A DNA stretch of 64,000 nucleotides from Kribbella antiqua (GCF_004345665.1 NZ_SLWR01000003.1:372001-436000), one strand, 5' to 3'. Positions 1-9,319 are shown, counted from the stretch's first letter. Program-made: numbers and translations. The notes: generated from the sequence alone by a model not told the origin.

Positions 1-39
1 GTTCGGCAGGCTCGGCATGCCGAGCTCGACCGTGCTCAT
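1..39 (-). CDS. korB: 2-oxoglutarate:ferredoxin oxidoreductase subunit beta (KorB), N-terminal fragment
   Basis: Only the first 13 codons are inside the window. They read MSTVELGMPSLPN on the minus strand and the gene continues past the left edge. The ATG at 39 shares an ATGA overlap with the korA stop, and an AGGGAG ribosome binding site lies about 6 bases upstream inside the korA 3' end. In this enzyme family the beta subunit binds thiamine diphosphate and a 4Fe-4S cluster and follows the fused gamma-alpha subunit. The identity rests on position and coupling, since too little sequence is visible for a domain match. Confidence 0.7.
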   Translation of the reverse strand, partial: MSTVELGMPSLPN

Positions 40-2054
40 CGTGCTCCCTCCGACTGGTGCAGCTCGTCGCTCAGTGCGGCTTCACCGTGCTTCAGGCTGG
101 CCGCGGCCAGCCCCAGGTGGCGGGCGTCGTCGTCGATGCCCTCGGTCTCCTCGACCAGGTTGCCGATCACCCCGGCCAGCTCGGCCGCGCCCAGCGGCAT
201 GCCGCGGACCTGCGCGTACGAGACCACGTCGACCAGGTACTTCGACCGCAGCAGCAGCGCCAGCTGGCCCAGGTTCATCTCCGGGACCAGGACCTTCTCG
301 TAGCTCTTCAGGATGTCGCCGAGGTTCGGCGGGAGCGGGTTCAGGTGCCGCAGGTGCGCCTGCGCGATCTTGCCGCCGACCTTGCGGACCCGGCGGACAG
401 CGGCCCCGATCGGCCCGTACGTCGATCCCCAGCCGAGCACCAGCACCTTCGCCGTACCGTCCGGATCGTCGACCGTGATCGGGTCGACGGCGATACCGTC
501 CACCTTGGCCTGCCGGGTCCGGATCATCAGGTCGTGGTTGGCCGGGTCGTAGGAGATGTTGCCGGTCTTGTCCTCCTTCTCCAGACCGCCGATGCGGTGG
601 TCCAGGCCCGCCGTACCCGGGATCGCCCAGGCACGAGCCAGGGTCTCCGGGTCGCGGAGGTAGGGGAGGTACGTCGGCTCGCCCTTGTCGTTGGTCGCGT
701 TCGGCTCGAGCGTGAAGTTCGGGTCGATCGTCGGCAGCTCCTCGATCACCGGGATCTTCCACGGCTCGGAGCCGTTTGCCAGGTAGCCGTCGGACAGCAC
801 GACCACCGGCGTGCGGTAGGTGACGGCGATCCGCGCCGCCTCGACCGCGATCGCGAAGCAGTCCGCGGGGGACTGGGCCGCGAGCACCGGCAGCGGGGCC
901 TCACCGTTGCGGCCGAACATCACCTGCAGCAGGTCGGCCTGCTCGGTCTTGGTCGGCATACCGGTCGAGGGCCCGGCGCGCTGGATGTCGCAGACGACCA
1001 GCGGCAGCTCGAGCATCACGCCGAGGCCGATCGTCTCGGACTTCAGGCTGATGCCCGGGCCGGACGACGTGGTCACGCCAAGCGCACCGCCGAAGGACGC
1101 GCCCAGGGCCGCTCCGACGCCGGCGATCTCGTCCTCCGCCTGGATGGTGGTGACGTTGAACCGCTTGAGCTTGGACAGCTCGTGCAGTACGTCGGAGGCC
1201 GGGGTGATCGGGTACGCGCCGAGGACCAGCGGCAGGCCGGCCCGCTGCGCGCCCGTGACCAGGCCGTACGCCAGCGCGAGGTTGCCGGAGATGTTCCGGT
1301 ACGTGCCGGTCGGCATGACCGCCGGCTTCACCTCGTACCGGACCGAGAACTCCTCGGCCGTCTCGCCGAAGTTGTAGCCCGCCCGGAAGGCCGCGATGTT
1401 GGCGTCGCGGATGTCCGGCTTGGAGGCGAACTTGGTCTCCAGGAACGTGATCGTGGTGTCGACCGGCCGCTGGAACAGCCACGACACCAGGCCGAGCGCG
1501 TACATGTTCTTCGCCCTGGACGCGTCCTTGCGGGTCAGCCCGAACTCCTTGACCGACTCGACCGTCATCGCGGTCAGGTTCAGCGGGACCACGTGGTAGC
1601 CGTCGAGTTCACCGGTCTCCAGCGGGTTCTCGTCGTACCCGACCCGCTTCAGGTTGCGGGCGGTGAAGTCCGCGGTGTCGACGATCAGAGTGGCGCCGCG
1701 CGGAACGTCGCCCAGGTTCGCCTTGAGTGCGGCCGGGTTCATCGCGATCAGCACATCGGGCGCATCACCAGGCGTCAGGATGTCGTGGTCGGCGAAGTGG
1801 AGCTGGAACGACGACACACCCGGCAGGGTTCCGGCTGGTGCCCGGATCTCCGCGGGGAAGTTGGGCAACGTCGACAGGTCATTGCCGAACGAAGCCGTTT
1901 CCGCTGTGAACCTGTCCCCCGTGAGCTGCATCCCGTCGCCGGAGTCGCCGGCGAAGCGGATCACCACGCGGTCGAGCTGCTTGACCTCGATGGTCACTGT
2001 TCTGTTCATCTCCAAGTCGAAGCTTGGGTCGGCCTGCCGCTTCGTGGACGGCAC
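36..2054 (-). CDS. korA: 2-oxoglutarate:ferredoxin oxidoreductase subunit alpha (KorA)
   Basis: This 672-residue protein is the fused gamma-alpha subunit of a 2-oxoacid:ferredoxin oxidoreductase. With KorB it converts 2-oxoglutarate and CoA to succinyl-CoA and CO2 and passes two electrons to ferredoxin. The N-terminal third is the gamma domain (VVIRFAGDSGDG near residue 30). The alpha domain starts near residue 250 and contains the family motif YPITPASDV, then a second conserved block TSSGPGISLK. Length fits actinobacterial KorA. The chosen GTG start at 2054 has a GGGGGGA ribosome binding site 5 to 6 bases upstream; a later methionine (MNRTVTIE) is a possible alternative. The gene is translationally coupled to korB and points away from nuoA, which lies 1 kb to the right. 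That fits a role in supplying ferredoxin to the partial Nuo complex. Confidence 0.93.
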   Translation of the reverse strand: MPSTKRQADPSFDLEMNRTVTIEVKQLDRVVIRFAGDSGDGMQLTGDRFTAETASFGNDLSTLPNFPAEIRAPAGTLPGVSSFQLHFADHDILTPGDAPDVLIAMNPAALKANLGDVPRGATLIVDTADFTARNLKRVGYDENPLETGELDGYHVVPLNLTAMTVESVKEFGLTRKDASRAKNMYALGLVSWLFQRPVDTTITFLETKFASKPDIRDANIAAFRAGYNFGETAEEFSVRYEVKPAVMPTGTYRNISGNLALAYGLVTGAQRAGLPLVLGAYPITPASDVLHELSKLKRFNVTTIQAEDEIAGVGAALGASFGGALGVTTSSGPGISLKSETIGLGVMLELPLVVCDIQRAGPSTGMPTKTEQADLLQVMFGRNGEAPLPVLAAQSPADCFAIAVEAARIAVTYRTPVVVLSDGYLANGSEPWKIPVIEELPTIDPNFTLEPNATNDKGEPTYLPYLRDPETLARAWAIPGTAGLDHRIGGLEKEDKTGNISYDPANHDLMIRTRQAKVDGIAVDPITVDDPDGTAKVLVLGWGSTYGPIGAAVRRVRKVGGKIAQAHLRHLNPLPPNLGDILKSYEKVLVPEMNLGQLALLLRSKYLVDVVSYAQVRGMPLGAAELAGVIGNLVEETEGIDDDARHLGLAAASLKHGEAALSDELHQSEGAR

Positions 2055-2072
2055 GTCGATCCCCCCATGTCA

Positions 2073-2100
2073 GGGCGATAACCCCAATATTAGTTCGCCC
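2073..2100 (-). promoter_or_regulatory. Candidate korAB promoter with an inverted repeat spanning the -10
   Basis: On the minus strand a TAATAT hexamer (plus-strand 2087-2092) resembles a -10 element about 35 bases before the korA start. It lies inside a 6-bp inverted repeat, GGGCGA at 2073-2078 and TCGCCC at 2095-2100, so a bound repressor would cover the -10. No good -35 is visible. This is a pattern call only. Confidence 0.35.
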
Positions 2101-2282
2101 TTAGTACGGAACCATGCGGAAGCCCCGCTGGTCCACAGCCTGGGACACGGTGTTAGGGAGTGAGATTCGTCGGCTAGGACGAAATCTGCCGATGTCACAG
2201 TCCGCAAGGGCTCGCTTGCGATACGGAGTCCGAACCGGCAGGGTGTCTTCATCACACTGTGATCACTTCGGGGAGTTCCACC

Positions 2283-3086
2283 ATGTTCCGTGCGGTTGCC
2301 GGACTGCTGACTGTTTTCACGCTCACCGCGTGTGCCGCTCCGATCGCGCCGGCGGACACTGCGCTGAGTCTCAGTCGCAGTACGGCGACTCGCGCCTCGG
2401 CCGCGGTTCCCGTGCGTACGGCGAAGATCGCGAGCATCCGCACCACGGACTACACCAAGGGCGTGATCACGGTGGCCGGGACATTGTCGCCGGCGCCGCG
2501 AACGGGGACCCGGATCGCGCTGCAGCAGTGGAACTCGTCGGCGAAGCGGTGGCAGGAGGTCGGCCACGGCTCGTCGTCCGGGACCAGCGTGACGATCACC
2601 ACCCGGCAGCCGGGGTCGATCCGGACGTATCGGATCGCCGTCGCCGCACAGGCGCCGTACGCGAGTGCTGCCTCGCCGGGGATCAGCTTCAAGCATTTCG
2701 TGTGGCGAGGGATCTTCAAGAGAGGTGTGCTGGCGACGGGTGGGAAGGGCGCGCCGCAGGTCAACGTGATTCCGCCCAGTGAAGGGCCGCGGCGGGCCGA
2801 GGCGGATCTGCTGGCGAACAAGGGCGGGTTCGTCTGGGTCGACGTCGATGCGACCGGCTGCAGCTGGGTGCGGAACTGGTTCGGCAACCTGACCGACGGG
2901 ACCGTGCGGCTCTCACTGCACGACGGGCGTACGACGCTGGCGTCGGTGCGGATGGCGCAGGAGACCGAGACCTGGCTCAACCACAAGATCCTCGGCGTCA
3001 GCCGGTTGCGCTTGCAGCTCGCCGACATCAAATCCGGCTACGGCCCCTACGTCGCCGTCGACTCCATGATGCTCTGCACGAACTAA
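2283..3086 (+). CDS. Putative secreted lipoprotein of unknown function
   Basis: The 267-residue product starts with a short hydrophobic signal peptide ending in the lipobox LTAC with the lipidated cysteine at residue 17, so it is probably anchored to the outer face of the membrane. I prefer ATG 2283, which has GGGGAG 7 bases upstream, over the in-frame GTG at 2259. The mature part looks all-beta: an Ig-like stretch at about residues 40-125, then a C-terminal segment containing VWVDVDATGC and a final conserved-looking cysteine. I do not recognise the family with confidence. The stop lies only 10 bases before nuoA, so the two may be co-transcribed, which puts a lipoprotein at the head of the nuo set. 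Confidence 0.75.
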   Translation: MFRAVAGLLTVFTLTACAAPIAPADTALSLSRSTATRASAAVPVRTAKIASIRTTDYTKGVITVAGTLSPAPRTGTRIALQQWNSSAKRWQEVGHGSSSGTSVTITTRQPGSIRTYRIAVAAQAPYASAASPGISFKHFVWRGIFKRGVLATGGKGAPQVNVIPPSEGPRRAEADLLANKGGFVWVDVDATGCSWVRNWFGNLTDGTVRLSLHDGRTTLASVRMAQETETWLNHKILGVSRLRLQLADIKSGYGPYVAVDSMMLCTN

Positions 3087-3096
3087 GCTGTTGTTC

Positions 3097-3453
3097 GTGT
3101 CGGAGAGCTACGGAGTCGTCGCGGCGGTCGTCGTACTGGGGCTGCTCGGACTCATCGGTGCCTTCGCGCTGAACAAGGCGCTGACCGTCACGTACCCGAC
3201 CGAGGGCAAGCTCAAGACCTACGAGTCCGGCGTCGACCCGGTCGGCGAAGGCTGGGCGCAGGTCCACATCCGCTACTACCTGTTCGCCTACCTCTACGTG
3301 ATCTTCGCCGTCGACGCGATCTACCTCTTCCCCTGGGCCACCATCTTCGCGGCCCTCGGCTTCGCCACCCTCATCGAAATGTTCGTCTTCCTCGCCTTCG
3401 TCGCCGTAGGCCTCCTCTACGCCTGGCGCAAAGACGTCCTCCGCTGGACCTGA
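3097..3453 (+). CDS. nuoA: NADH-quinone oxidoreductase subunit A homologue (NuoA)
   Basis: This 118-residue protein has three membrane helices and the NuoA loop YESGVDPVGEGWAQ followed by RYYLFAYLYVIF, so it is the small subunit next to the quinone channel of complex I. The GTG at 3097 is my start; TTG 3091 is in frame but a poorer choice, and neither has a clear ribosome binding site. In E. coli NuoA the second helix carries an FDxE motif with two functional acids. Here the motif reads FAVD, so the first acid is alanine (residue 71) and the second is Asp instead of Glu (residue 73). The rest of the complex lies 10 kb or more downstream, and an 84-bp cruciform repeat follows the gene at once. 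Confidence 0.93.
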   Translation: MSESYGVVAAVVVLGLLGLIGAFALNKALTVTYPTEGKLKTYESGVDPVGEGWAQVHIRYYLFAYLYVIFAVDAIYLFPWATIFAALGFATLIEMFVFLAFVAVGLLYAWRKDVLRWT

Positions 3454-3466
3454 CCCAGCCCTCGCA

Positions 3467-3550
3467 TTTGGTGGGTTCACCCATCAGCTTGTGGGTTCCC
3501 CCACGGCCTGCGGGCCGGGAACCCACCGTTTGATGGGTGAACCCACCAAA
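3467..3550. repeat. 84-bp cruciform-forming intergenic repeat, copy 1
   Basis: The outer arms are a perfect 20-bp inverted repeat (3467-3486 and 3531-3550, core GTGGGTTCACCC). Inside lies a second perfect 10-bp inverted repeat, GTGGGTTCCC with GGGAACCCAC. The element sits between the ends of nuoA and the convergent cyclodeaminase gene. A second element of identical length and layout lies at 17219-17302, also just after a nuo gene and before a convergent gene. It could act as a bidirectional terminator or be a mobile REP-like element. Confidence 0.9.
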
Positions 3551-3560
3551 GGGGAGCGGG

Positions 3561-4457
3561 CTAGGCGCGGGCGAGGGCGGCGGCTATGGCCCAGTCCTGG
3601 GGGCCGATTCCGACCGACTTGAAGACTGTGCGGCCGCTCGTCTGCGGGGGTGCTGAGAGGGCTTGGCCGAGTTCCAGCAGGTCGGTGGTTTTGAGGGCGC
3701 CGGAGTCGATGGCGTCGATGATTTCGCCGGACTCTTCCAGGGCGGCTTCGATCTGGTCGACCAGCACGACGGAGGCGCTGGCGAGGAGGTTGCGGGGGAG
3801 TTCGCGCATGGTCGGGCGGAAGGCGCCGATGGCGTTGACGTGGACTCGGTCGGGGAGCGCGCCAACGTCGAAGAGCGGCGTGGCGGACGAAGTCGCGCAG
3901 CAGATGACGTCGGCGTCGAGCGAGTCCTCGATCGACGTGCTCGGGGTGAACTTCACCTCCGGGAACTCGCCGGCCAGCGCTGTGCTCAACGCCGCGGCGC
4001 GGTCGGCGTTGCGACCGGTGATGGTGACGTCGGCGATCCGTCGTACGGCGAGAACCGCGCGGACCTGGTCGGGCGCCTGAGCGCCGGTCCCGATCACGGT
4101 GAGCCGGGATGCGTCAGCCGGGGCGAGCAGGTCGGTGGCGACGCCGACCACCGCGCCGGTCCGCAGGGTCGTGATCGAGCCGCCGTCCGCGACGAGCTGG
4201 TCGCCGCCGCCGGTCCAGATCACGGTGGCCCGGATCGCCGGCACCTGGTCCAGTGCGATGCCGATCTTCTTCACCACGGCGGTCCCGGTCGGGGTGTGGT
4301 ACGCCGACATCACCAGCACCGAGCCGTTGCCGAAGATCTGGCGCGGCGGAAGCACGAACTTCCCGGCCGCCAGCTCGCGGAACGCCTCCCGGACGGCGTC
4401 GATCGCCGTACTCATGGGCACAGCACGACGGACATCGGCGGCGGACAGGACCTTCAC
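3561..4457 (-). CDS. Ornithine cyclodeaminase / mu-crystallin family protein
   Basis: The 298-residue product belongs to the OCD/mu-crystallin family of NAD(P)-dependent enzymes, which includes ornithine cyclodeaminase, alanine dehydrogenase and ketimine reductases. Visible signatures are VVKKIGI (substrate-binding lysines 63-64), TTLRTGA (Arg99), the Rossmann motif GTGAQ at 123-127, NAIGAF at 208-213 and the C-terminal FKSVGIGPQDWA. Length is a little short of true ornithine cyclodeaminases (about 330-350), and exact substrate cannot be read from sequence. It faces nuoA tail to tail across the cruciform repeat and stands alone. The divergent neighbour is the serine hydrolase gene. Confidence 0.85.
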   Translation of the reverse strand: MKVLSAADVRRAVPMSTAIDAVREAFRELAAGKFVLPPRQIFGNGSVLVMSAYHTPTGTAVVKKIGIALDQVPAIRATVIWTGGGDQLVADGGSITTLRTGAVVGVATDLLAPADASRLTVIGTGAQAPDQVRAVLAVRRIADVTITGRNADRAAALSTALAGEFPEVKFTPSTSIEDSLDADVICCATSSATPLFDVGALPDRVHVNAIGAFRPTMRELPRNLLASASVVLVDQIEAALEESGEIIDAIDSGALKTTDLLELGQALSAPPQTSGRTVFKSVGIGPQDWAIAAALARA

Positions 4458-4531
4458 GAGCGGCTCCCGGCAGGCATGCCGCCGAGCCTACTGAATGCAA
4501 GACTGGCTCCGATGCACAGTGAGGAGCTGAC

Positions 4532-5881
4532 ATGCAGAGCTGGCTCGACGAGAACCTCGGCCGCCTGATCCGCAAGTACGACGTACCGGCCGCATCGATC
4601 GCGGTCTTCGCCGACGTCGAGGTCAGCCGGGCCGCGGCCGGGATCCTCAGCCTGAACACGGGGGTGGAGGCAACCACCGACTCCGTCTTCCAGGTCGGCT
4701 CGATCACCAAGCTCTGGACCACCACGCTCATCATGCAACTGGTTGCCGAGGGCAAGCTCGACCTCGACCGGCCGGTCCGTGCGTACCTGCCCGACTTCAA
4801 GCTGGTCGACGAGGCGGCTGCGGCAGCCATCACCCCGCGGCAGTTGCTGACCCACACCAGCGGGTTCTCCGGCGACGCGTTCACGCCGACCTCGCGTGGT
4901 GACGACGGTGTCGAGCTGTTCGTCCGCGACGTCGTACCGGGACTGGCGCAGGAGGTTCCGCCGGGGGCGGGGTTCTCCTACAACAACGCCGGCTTCGTCG
5001 TGCTCGGCCGGATCGTGGAGGTGCTGCGGGGGAAGCCGTATCACCAGTTGCTGCGTGAGCACATCGCCGTACCGCTGGAGCTGGAGCACGTCGCCACGAT
5101 TCCGGACGAGGCGCTGCTCTATCGCGCGGCGGTCGGGCACATCTCGCCGACCCCAGGTGCGCCGCTGGAGGCTGCCTCGGTGTGGAGCCTCGTGCACGGG
5201 ATGGCGCCGGCCGGGTCGCTGCTGGCGATGAGTGCCGAGGACCTGATCACGTTCGGCCGCGCGCATCTGGATGGCGCGTTGCTCGAGCGGGCCATGGTCG
5301 ACGAGCTGTGGCAGCCGCAGGTCGACCCACCGCAGACCGGCGCGTTCGCCGAGCGCTGGGGAGTCGGCTGGGTGATCTTCGAGGTCGAGGGCGGGCCGCT
5401 CTACGGTCACGACGGCGGGACGATGGGGCAGTCGGCGTACTTCCGGATGGACCCGTCCCGCGGTGTCGTCATCGCGCTGCTCACCAACGGCGGCGACACT
5501 CCCGCGCTGTACGACGAACTCGTCGGGCACGTGCTTCGCGAGACCACCGGGATCGAGCTGCCCGCGCGACCGGTGCCGCCCTCGGAGCCTGTCGAGATCT
5601 CCGCCGAGCTGGTCACCGGTGTGTACGCCGGAGTGCTGTGGCGCGCGACCGTGAGTCTGGAGGACGGGGAGTTCTGGGTGCTGGACGAGCCGGTGAGTGA
5701 GGCGGCCAAGCTGCTGATGCCGGAGTCCCGCCGGACCCGGTTGGTGCCGCTGGACGAGTCGAAGCTGATCGCGGCCGAGCCCGAGCACGGCGTACATGAG
5801 GTGCTGGCGTTCCGGGAACCGGTCGATGGACACGCGACGTATCTTTTCCGGGGTGGTCGGCTCACGCCGCGCGGTGACTGA
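4532..5881 (+). CDS. Serine hydrolase, class C beta-lactamase family
   Basis: The 449-residue protein has all three motifs of the class C beta-lactamase / DD-peptidase / esterase fold: SxxK as SITK with the nucleophile Ser57, YxN as Tyr150-Asn152, and HDG within GHDGG at 292-296. The catalytic domain fills residues 1 to about 350. The remaining 100 residues form a beta-rich domain like the lipocalin-like tail of other EstB/Pab87-type hydrolases. There is no signal peptide, so a cytoplasmic esterase or peptidase is more likely than antibiotic resistance. GAGGAG lies 6 bases before the ATG. It is divergent from the cyclodeaminase gene with only 74 bases between. Confidence 0.88.
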   Translation: MQSWLDENLGRLIRKYDVPAASIAVFADVEVSRAAAGILSLNTGVEATTDSVFQVGSITKLWTTTLIMQLVAEGKLDLDRPVRAYLPDFKLVDEAAAAAITPRQLLTHTSGFSGDAFTPTSRGDDGVELFVRDVVPGLAQEVPPGAGFSYNNAGFVVLGRIVEVLRGKPYHQLLREHIAVPLELEHVATIPDEALLYRAAVGHISPTPGAPLEAASVWSLVHGMAPAGSLLAMSAEDLITFGRAHLDGALLERAMVDELWQPQVDPPQTGAFAERWGVGWVIFEVEGGPLYGHDGGTMGQSAYFRMDPSRGVVIALLTNGGDTPALYDELVGHVLRETTGIELPARPVPPSEPVEISAELVTGVYAGVLWRATVSLEDGEFWVLDEPVSEAAKLLMPESRRTRLVPLDESKLIAAEPEHGVHEVLAFREPVDGHATYLFRGGRLTPRGD

Positions 5882-5907
5882 CAGTCACTCCCGCTGAGTG
5901 TGACGGC

Positions 5908-5947
5908 TTGTTGCCTGGTCACCCTTTGTGTTTGCACTTGGCAACAA
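5908..5947. other. 8-bp inverted repeat after the serine hydrolase gene
   Basis: TTGTTGCC (5908-5915) is exactly repeated in inverse as GGCAACAA (5940-5947) with 24 bases between. It lies in the AT-richer gap before the small membrane-protein gene. It may be an operator for that gene or a weak terminator; no T-tract follows. Confidence 0.35.
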
Positions 5948-6044
5948 AAGTGATGCATACGCTTGTCTGGATTACGGATTGCGTACAAGCTGTCGCCAAG
6001 CGGTGAGAACCGGGCTATCTTGATTACACGGGGGAAGCGTCTGA

Positions 6045-6266
6045 ATGCAGGGTGGTGAGGCAATGGCGTGGCAACTCTGGGTAGTGCTCGCGCTGATCGC
6101 CGTCGTGCTGACCGCCTTCGCGGTGTGGCGGATGCGCCACGCCCAGCACGTCTTCGACGACATCGCCCACCTCGACCGCGCACCTGAGCCCTCCTCGGAC
6201 GACCTGGCCCGGGCCCGGGCCCGCCGCGAGGAAGAACCAGAACAACCTCGGCGTAGCCACGGCTGA
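6045..6266 (+). CDS. Small single-pass membrane protein
   Basis: This 73-residue protein has one strong membrane helix near residues 9-28 (core WVVLALIAVVL) followed by a charged, Arg/Glu-rich cytoplasmic tail. ATG 6045 has GGGGGAAG 8 bases upstream; the internal ATG at 6063 also has GGTGAGG but at very short spacing. No family is recognised. After the stop, the +1 frame continues open into a VYPQQP-coding tandem repeat, so the gene may once have had a longer proline- and glutamine-rich tail. Confidence 0.65.
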   Translation: MQGGEAMAWQLWVVLALIAVVLTAFAVWRMRHAQHVFDDIAHLDRAPEPSSDDLARARARREEEPEQPRRSHG

Positions 6267-6331
6267 CCCTCACCAGAACCATCCAGTACCCGCCCCGGCT
6301 GCGGCCCCCACCCGCGCCGGGGCGCCGCTCT

Positions 6332-6402
6332 GTCTACCTCCAGCAGCCGTCTACCCCCAGCAGCCCGTCTACCCCCAGCAGCCGGTCTACCCCAGCAGGC
6401 CG
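6332..6402. repeat. Tandem repeat, about 18 bp x 4
   Basis: Four imperfect copies of GTCTACCCCCAGCAGCC run head to tail up to the end of the LAL regulator gene. In the frame starting at 6349 they encode the hexapeptide VYPQQP, a low-complexity sequence common in actinobacterial membrane-protein tails, but no complete gene uses that frame here. The unit is too short and uninterrupted by spacers to be a CRISPR array. Confidence 0.8.
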
Positions 6403-6403
6403 G

Positions 6404-9319
6404 CTAATCCAACAGGCCGTCGCGACGGGCCACGGCGGCGGCTTCGGTGCGGGAGCGGACGCCGAGTTTGGCCAGGATGTTGGAGACGTGGACGCTGACC
6501 GTCTTCTCGCTGATGTACAGCTCCCGAGCAAGCTGCCGGTTGGTCCGGCCCTCGGCAAGCAGCCGCAACACCTCGGTCTCGCGAGACGTCAGGCTCCCCG
6601 CGCCACCACCGCTCTCGACCCCGCCGCTCTCGTCAAGCAGCGGCTTCGACGCCAGCTCCCGGCCAACCTCTGCGGCAAGAGCGGCTTGCTCGTTGGCCTC
6701 CGCGACCCGCCCCGCCGCCCGCAGCGCAGCGGACAACCGCACCCGCGACCACGCCTGCTCGAACAGGTAGCCGTAGCCAAAAGCGTCGACCGTCCGCTCC
6801 CACGTCGCCACGTGCTCCTCCGGCGTCGGCGGATCGATGCCGACCAGCCACCGGAGCCGCTCCCACTCCGCCTCCAGCCGCGCCAGCCAGGCGAGACCCT
6901 CGACGCCCATCAACCGCCCAGGCGGCAGACCCTTCTCTGCCGTCGCCTGCCCAGCCGCGAGCAGCTCAGCGCCCCGAGCGAGCAGCTCTGAAGCCGCGGA
7001 CGGCTCACCCACCGCCCGGTGACACAGCACCTGCATCCCCAGCGCCGAGAACCGAACCCGCGCCATGAACCATTCAGTCTGGAAAACATCCGCACACAAC
7101 GCCGACACATCGGCCAGCAGCTTCTCGGCCTCGGCCGGCTGATCCAGCTGCCGATAGGCGTCCACCGCCGGCTGCAGCCCGATGATCGGCAGCATGATGT
7201 CGAGGTCCCACCACTTGCGCAGCCGCTCCAGCTCCTCCGCGACCGCGGTGTCACCCCGCCCACTCCGTACGGCGAACTCGACCGCCTTCAGCGCCGCCGC
7301 GGCAGCCGCGGGGGTCATCGAGTCCGTCCGGGCAGTCGCGGCGGCTTCGTCCCACTCACCGAGGATGAACTGCGTCAACGCGAGCATCCGCCGCGAGTCG
7401 AAGCCATACGCCGCCCACTGCCGCCCCAGCTCGCCCGCCCGCTTGGTGGCAAAAGCCAGCGCCGACTTTGCGTTGACCAGATCCCCCTGCTCGTAGTGCG
7501 TCGACCCGAGCAAGAACCGGCTCCGCACCTCCGCAGCTGGATCTCCGGTCAACTGCGCCCGTACGGCGGCCTCCTCCAGCTGCTTCGCCGCGGTCTCCGG
7601 GTCACCGGCCCGGCGGCGGAGCTGAGCCAGCGTGATTCCGGCGTCGCCTGCCGCAGACTCCTGCCCGGCCTCGCGGGCGATCTCCAGCGCCTTGTGCGCC
7701 CAGCGCTCCGCCTCCATCGGGCGACCGATCGCGTCGGACACTCGCGCGTACAGCGAGGCGACGTGCGCCTTGAAGACGCTGGCCGGTTCGTCGTTGACCA
7801 GTTTGAGCGCTTGCGTGATCGCCTCGCTCGCCTCTTTGTCCTGGTCGATGACCAGGGCGATATCGGCCAGCGGCAGCAGCAGCTGCGCTCGCTCCTTCTT
7901 GGGCGCGTCCGGCGGCAGCTCGGCCAGTGCCTTGCGGAGGATCTTGACCGCCCGCAGGTGCTGGGACGACAGCGTGGCCGCGGTCGCGGTCTGGACGATC
8001 AGCCAGGTCTTGTCGATAGCGCTCTCGGCCGACCGGTTCGGGAACAGCTCCAGGGCCAGCTCGTAGTGCTTCAGCGCCTCCTGCGGCGCCGCGACCGAGA
8101 TCGCTTCCTCGCCGGCCCGCACTCGCGCCTCGAACGCCTCGGGCAGGTTGTGCGATCGCGTGGCGTGCCCGGCGAGCTCAGCCGCCGTACCGGCGACCGT
8201 CTGGTCCTTCAGCGCCTGCACGTACGCCGCGTGCTGACGAACTCGCTCGCCCGGCAGCAGATCGTCGTACACGGCCTCGGCCAGCAGCGCGTGGCGGAAG
8301 TAGTACCGATCGCTGGTCGGTACGTCGATGATGTGGGCGTCGATGAGCTCGCGCAGAGCGTCGTCGAGCTCGCGGTCGGGCAGCCCGGCGACGGCGGTGA
8401 GCAGGTCGTGCGGGACGCGCCGGCCCGCGACCGCGATCACGCGGGCGACCTGCCGGGCCTCGTCCGACAGTGGATCGAGCCGGACCAGCAGCAGATCGGC
8501 CAGATCCGGCGGTACGGCGTCGCCGTCGCCCATCGAGGCCGCGGCGACCAGCTCCTCGGTGAAGAATGCGTTGCCGCCTGCGCGCTCGAGGATGCGCCGT
8601 ACTTCGGTCTCCGGCAGCGGCTCGGTGAGCAGGGAGTTCAGCAGGACGCGGGACTCGTCGGCGTCCAGGGGGAGCAGGTTCACCCTTCGTACGCGCGGGT
8701 TGCGGGACCACTCGGCGATTGGGCGGCGGAGCGGATGCCGCCGGTGCAGGTCGTCGCTGCGGTAGGAGACGATCAGGGTGAGGCGCTGCGAGGTGAGCCG
8801 GGTGATCAGGAAACCGATCAGGTCCCGGGTCGAGTCGTCGGCCCAGTGGGCGTCCTCGATGATCACCAGCAACGGCTCGCTGGTCGACAGCGCGGTGAAC
8901 GCCCCGAGCACGGCGTCGAACAGGGCGGCCCGGTCGAGCTGACCGTCCTGCGGCACGGGCTGGGCGCCGATCAGGCGGTGCGTCGGCAGCAGGCGGCCGA
9001 TCGCCGGGAAGTTGGTCAGGACGCTCTCGACCAGATCGGGCCGGTCGCCGGCCAGCCGGCCGAAGATCTCGGAGAACGCCAGGTACGGCAGGCCGGCGTC
9101 GCCGAAGTTGCTGCAGTGACCGACCAGCACGCCGAATCCGCGCTCGTGCGCGCCGGTCGCCACCTCGTCCAGCAACCGGGTCTTGCCGACGCCGGCGTCA
9201 CCGGACAGCAGTACGGCGCCGGCGCGACGCGTTTTGGCGTCGTCGACGGCGCTGAGCAGGGCGGCCATCTCGGTCGAGCGGCCGACGAGAGGTGTCGAAG
9301 TCCAGGGCACGTCGTCCAT
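6404..9319 (-). CDS. LAL-type LuxR family transcriptional regulator with AAA/STAND ATPase
   Basis: The 971-residue product has the large ATP-binding LuxR (LAL) layout. An N-terminal ATPase carries Walker A GDAGVGKT at 40-47 and Walker [13 protein letters not shown] near 165. A long TPR-like helical middle follows, and a LuxR helix-turn-helix fills the last 65 residues ([33 protein letters not shown]). I place the start at ATG 9319, which has an AGGGGCG ribosome binding site. The in-frame ATG at 9436 would read through a terminator hairpin. In the family, ligand and ATP binding gate DNA binding at a nearby target operon. The closest upstream genes are the three microproteins at 9433-10190, but no target site is evident. 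Confidence 0.88.
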   Translation of the reverse strand: MDDVPWTSTPLVGRSTEMAALLSAVDDAKTRRAGAVLLSGDAGVGKTRLLDEVATGAHERGFGVLVGHCSNFGDAGLPYLAFSEIFGRLAGDRPDLVESVLTNFPAIGRLLPTHRLIGAQPVPQDGQLDRAALFDAVLGAFTALSTSEPLLVIIEDAHWADDSTRDLIGFLITRLTSQRLTLIVSYRSDDLHRRHPLRRPIAEWSRNPRVRRVNLLPLDADESRVLLNSLLTEPLPETEVRRILERAGGNAFFTEELVAAASMGDGDAVPPDLADLLLVRLDPLSDEARQVARVIAVAGRRVPHDLLTAVAGLPDRELDDALRELIDAHIIDVPTSDRYYFRHALLAEAVYDDLLPGERVRQHAAYVQALKDQTVAGTAAELAGHATRSHNLPEAFEARVRAGEEAISVAAPQEALKHYELALELFPNRSAESAIDKTWLIVQTATAATLSSQHLRAVKILRKALAELPPDAPKKERAQLLLPLADIALVIDQDKEASEAITQALKLVNDEPASVFKAHVASLYARVSDAIGRPMEAERWAHKALEIAREAGQESAAGDAGITLAQLRRRAGDPETAAKQLEEAAVRAQLTGDPAAEVRSRFLLGSTHYEQGDLVNAKSALAFATKRAGELGRQWAAYGFDSRRMLALTQFILGEWDEAAATARTDSMTPAAAAAALKAVEFAVRSGRGDTAVAEELERLRKWWDLDIMLPIIGLQPAVDAYRQLDQPAEAEKLLADVSALCADVFQTEWFMARVRFSALGMQVLCHRAVGEPSAASELLARGAELLAAGQATAEKGLPPGRLMGVEGLAWLARLEAEWERLRWLVGIDPPTPEEHVATWERTVDAFGYGYLFEQAWSRVRLSAALRAAGRVAEANEQAALAAEVGRELASKPLLDESGGVESGGGAGSLTSRETEVLRLLAEGRTNRQLARELYISEKTVSVHVSNILAKLGVRSRTEAAAVARRDGLLD

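Noticed and set aside
57-2081. 674-codon open frame on the plus strand antisense to korA
   Set aside because: It mirrors korA in a GC-rich third-position frame, has Arg/Val/Asp-rich composition and no domain.
4532-5881. Antibiotic-resistance beta-lactamase
   Set aside because: Motifs fit class C, but there is no signal peptide and a long C-terminal domain is present; a cytoplasmic esterase or peptidase is more likely.
6332-6402. Possible CRISPR array
   Set aside because: Units of about 18 bp follow each other without spacers and encode a hexapeptide; no cas genes are present.
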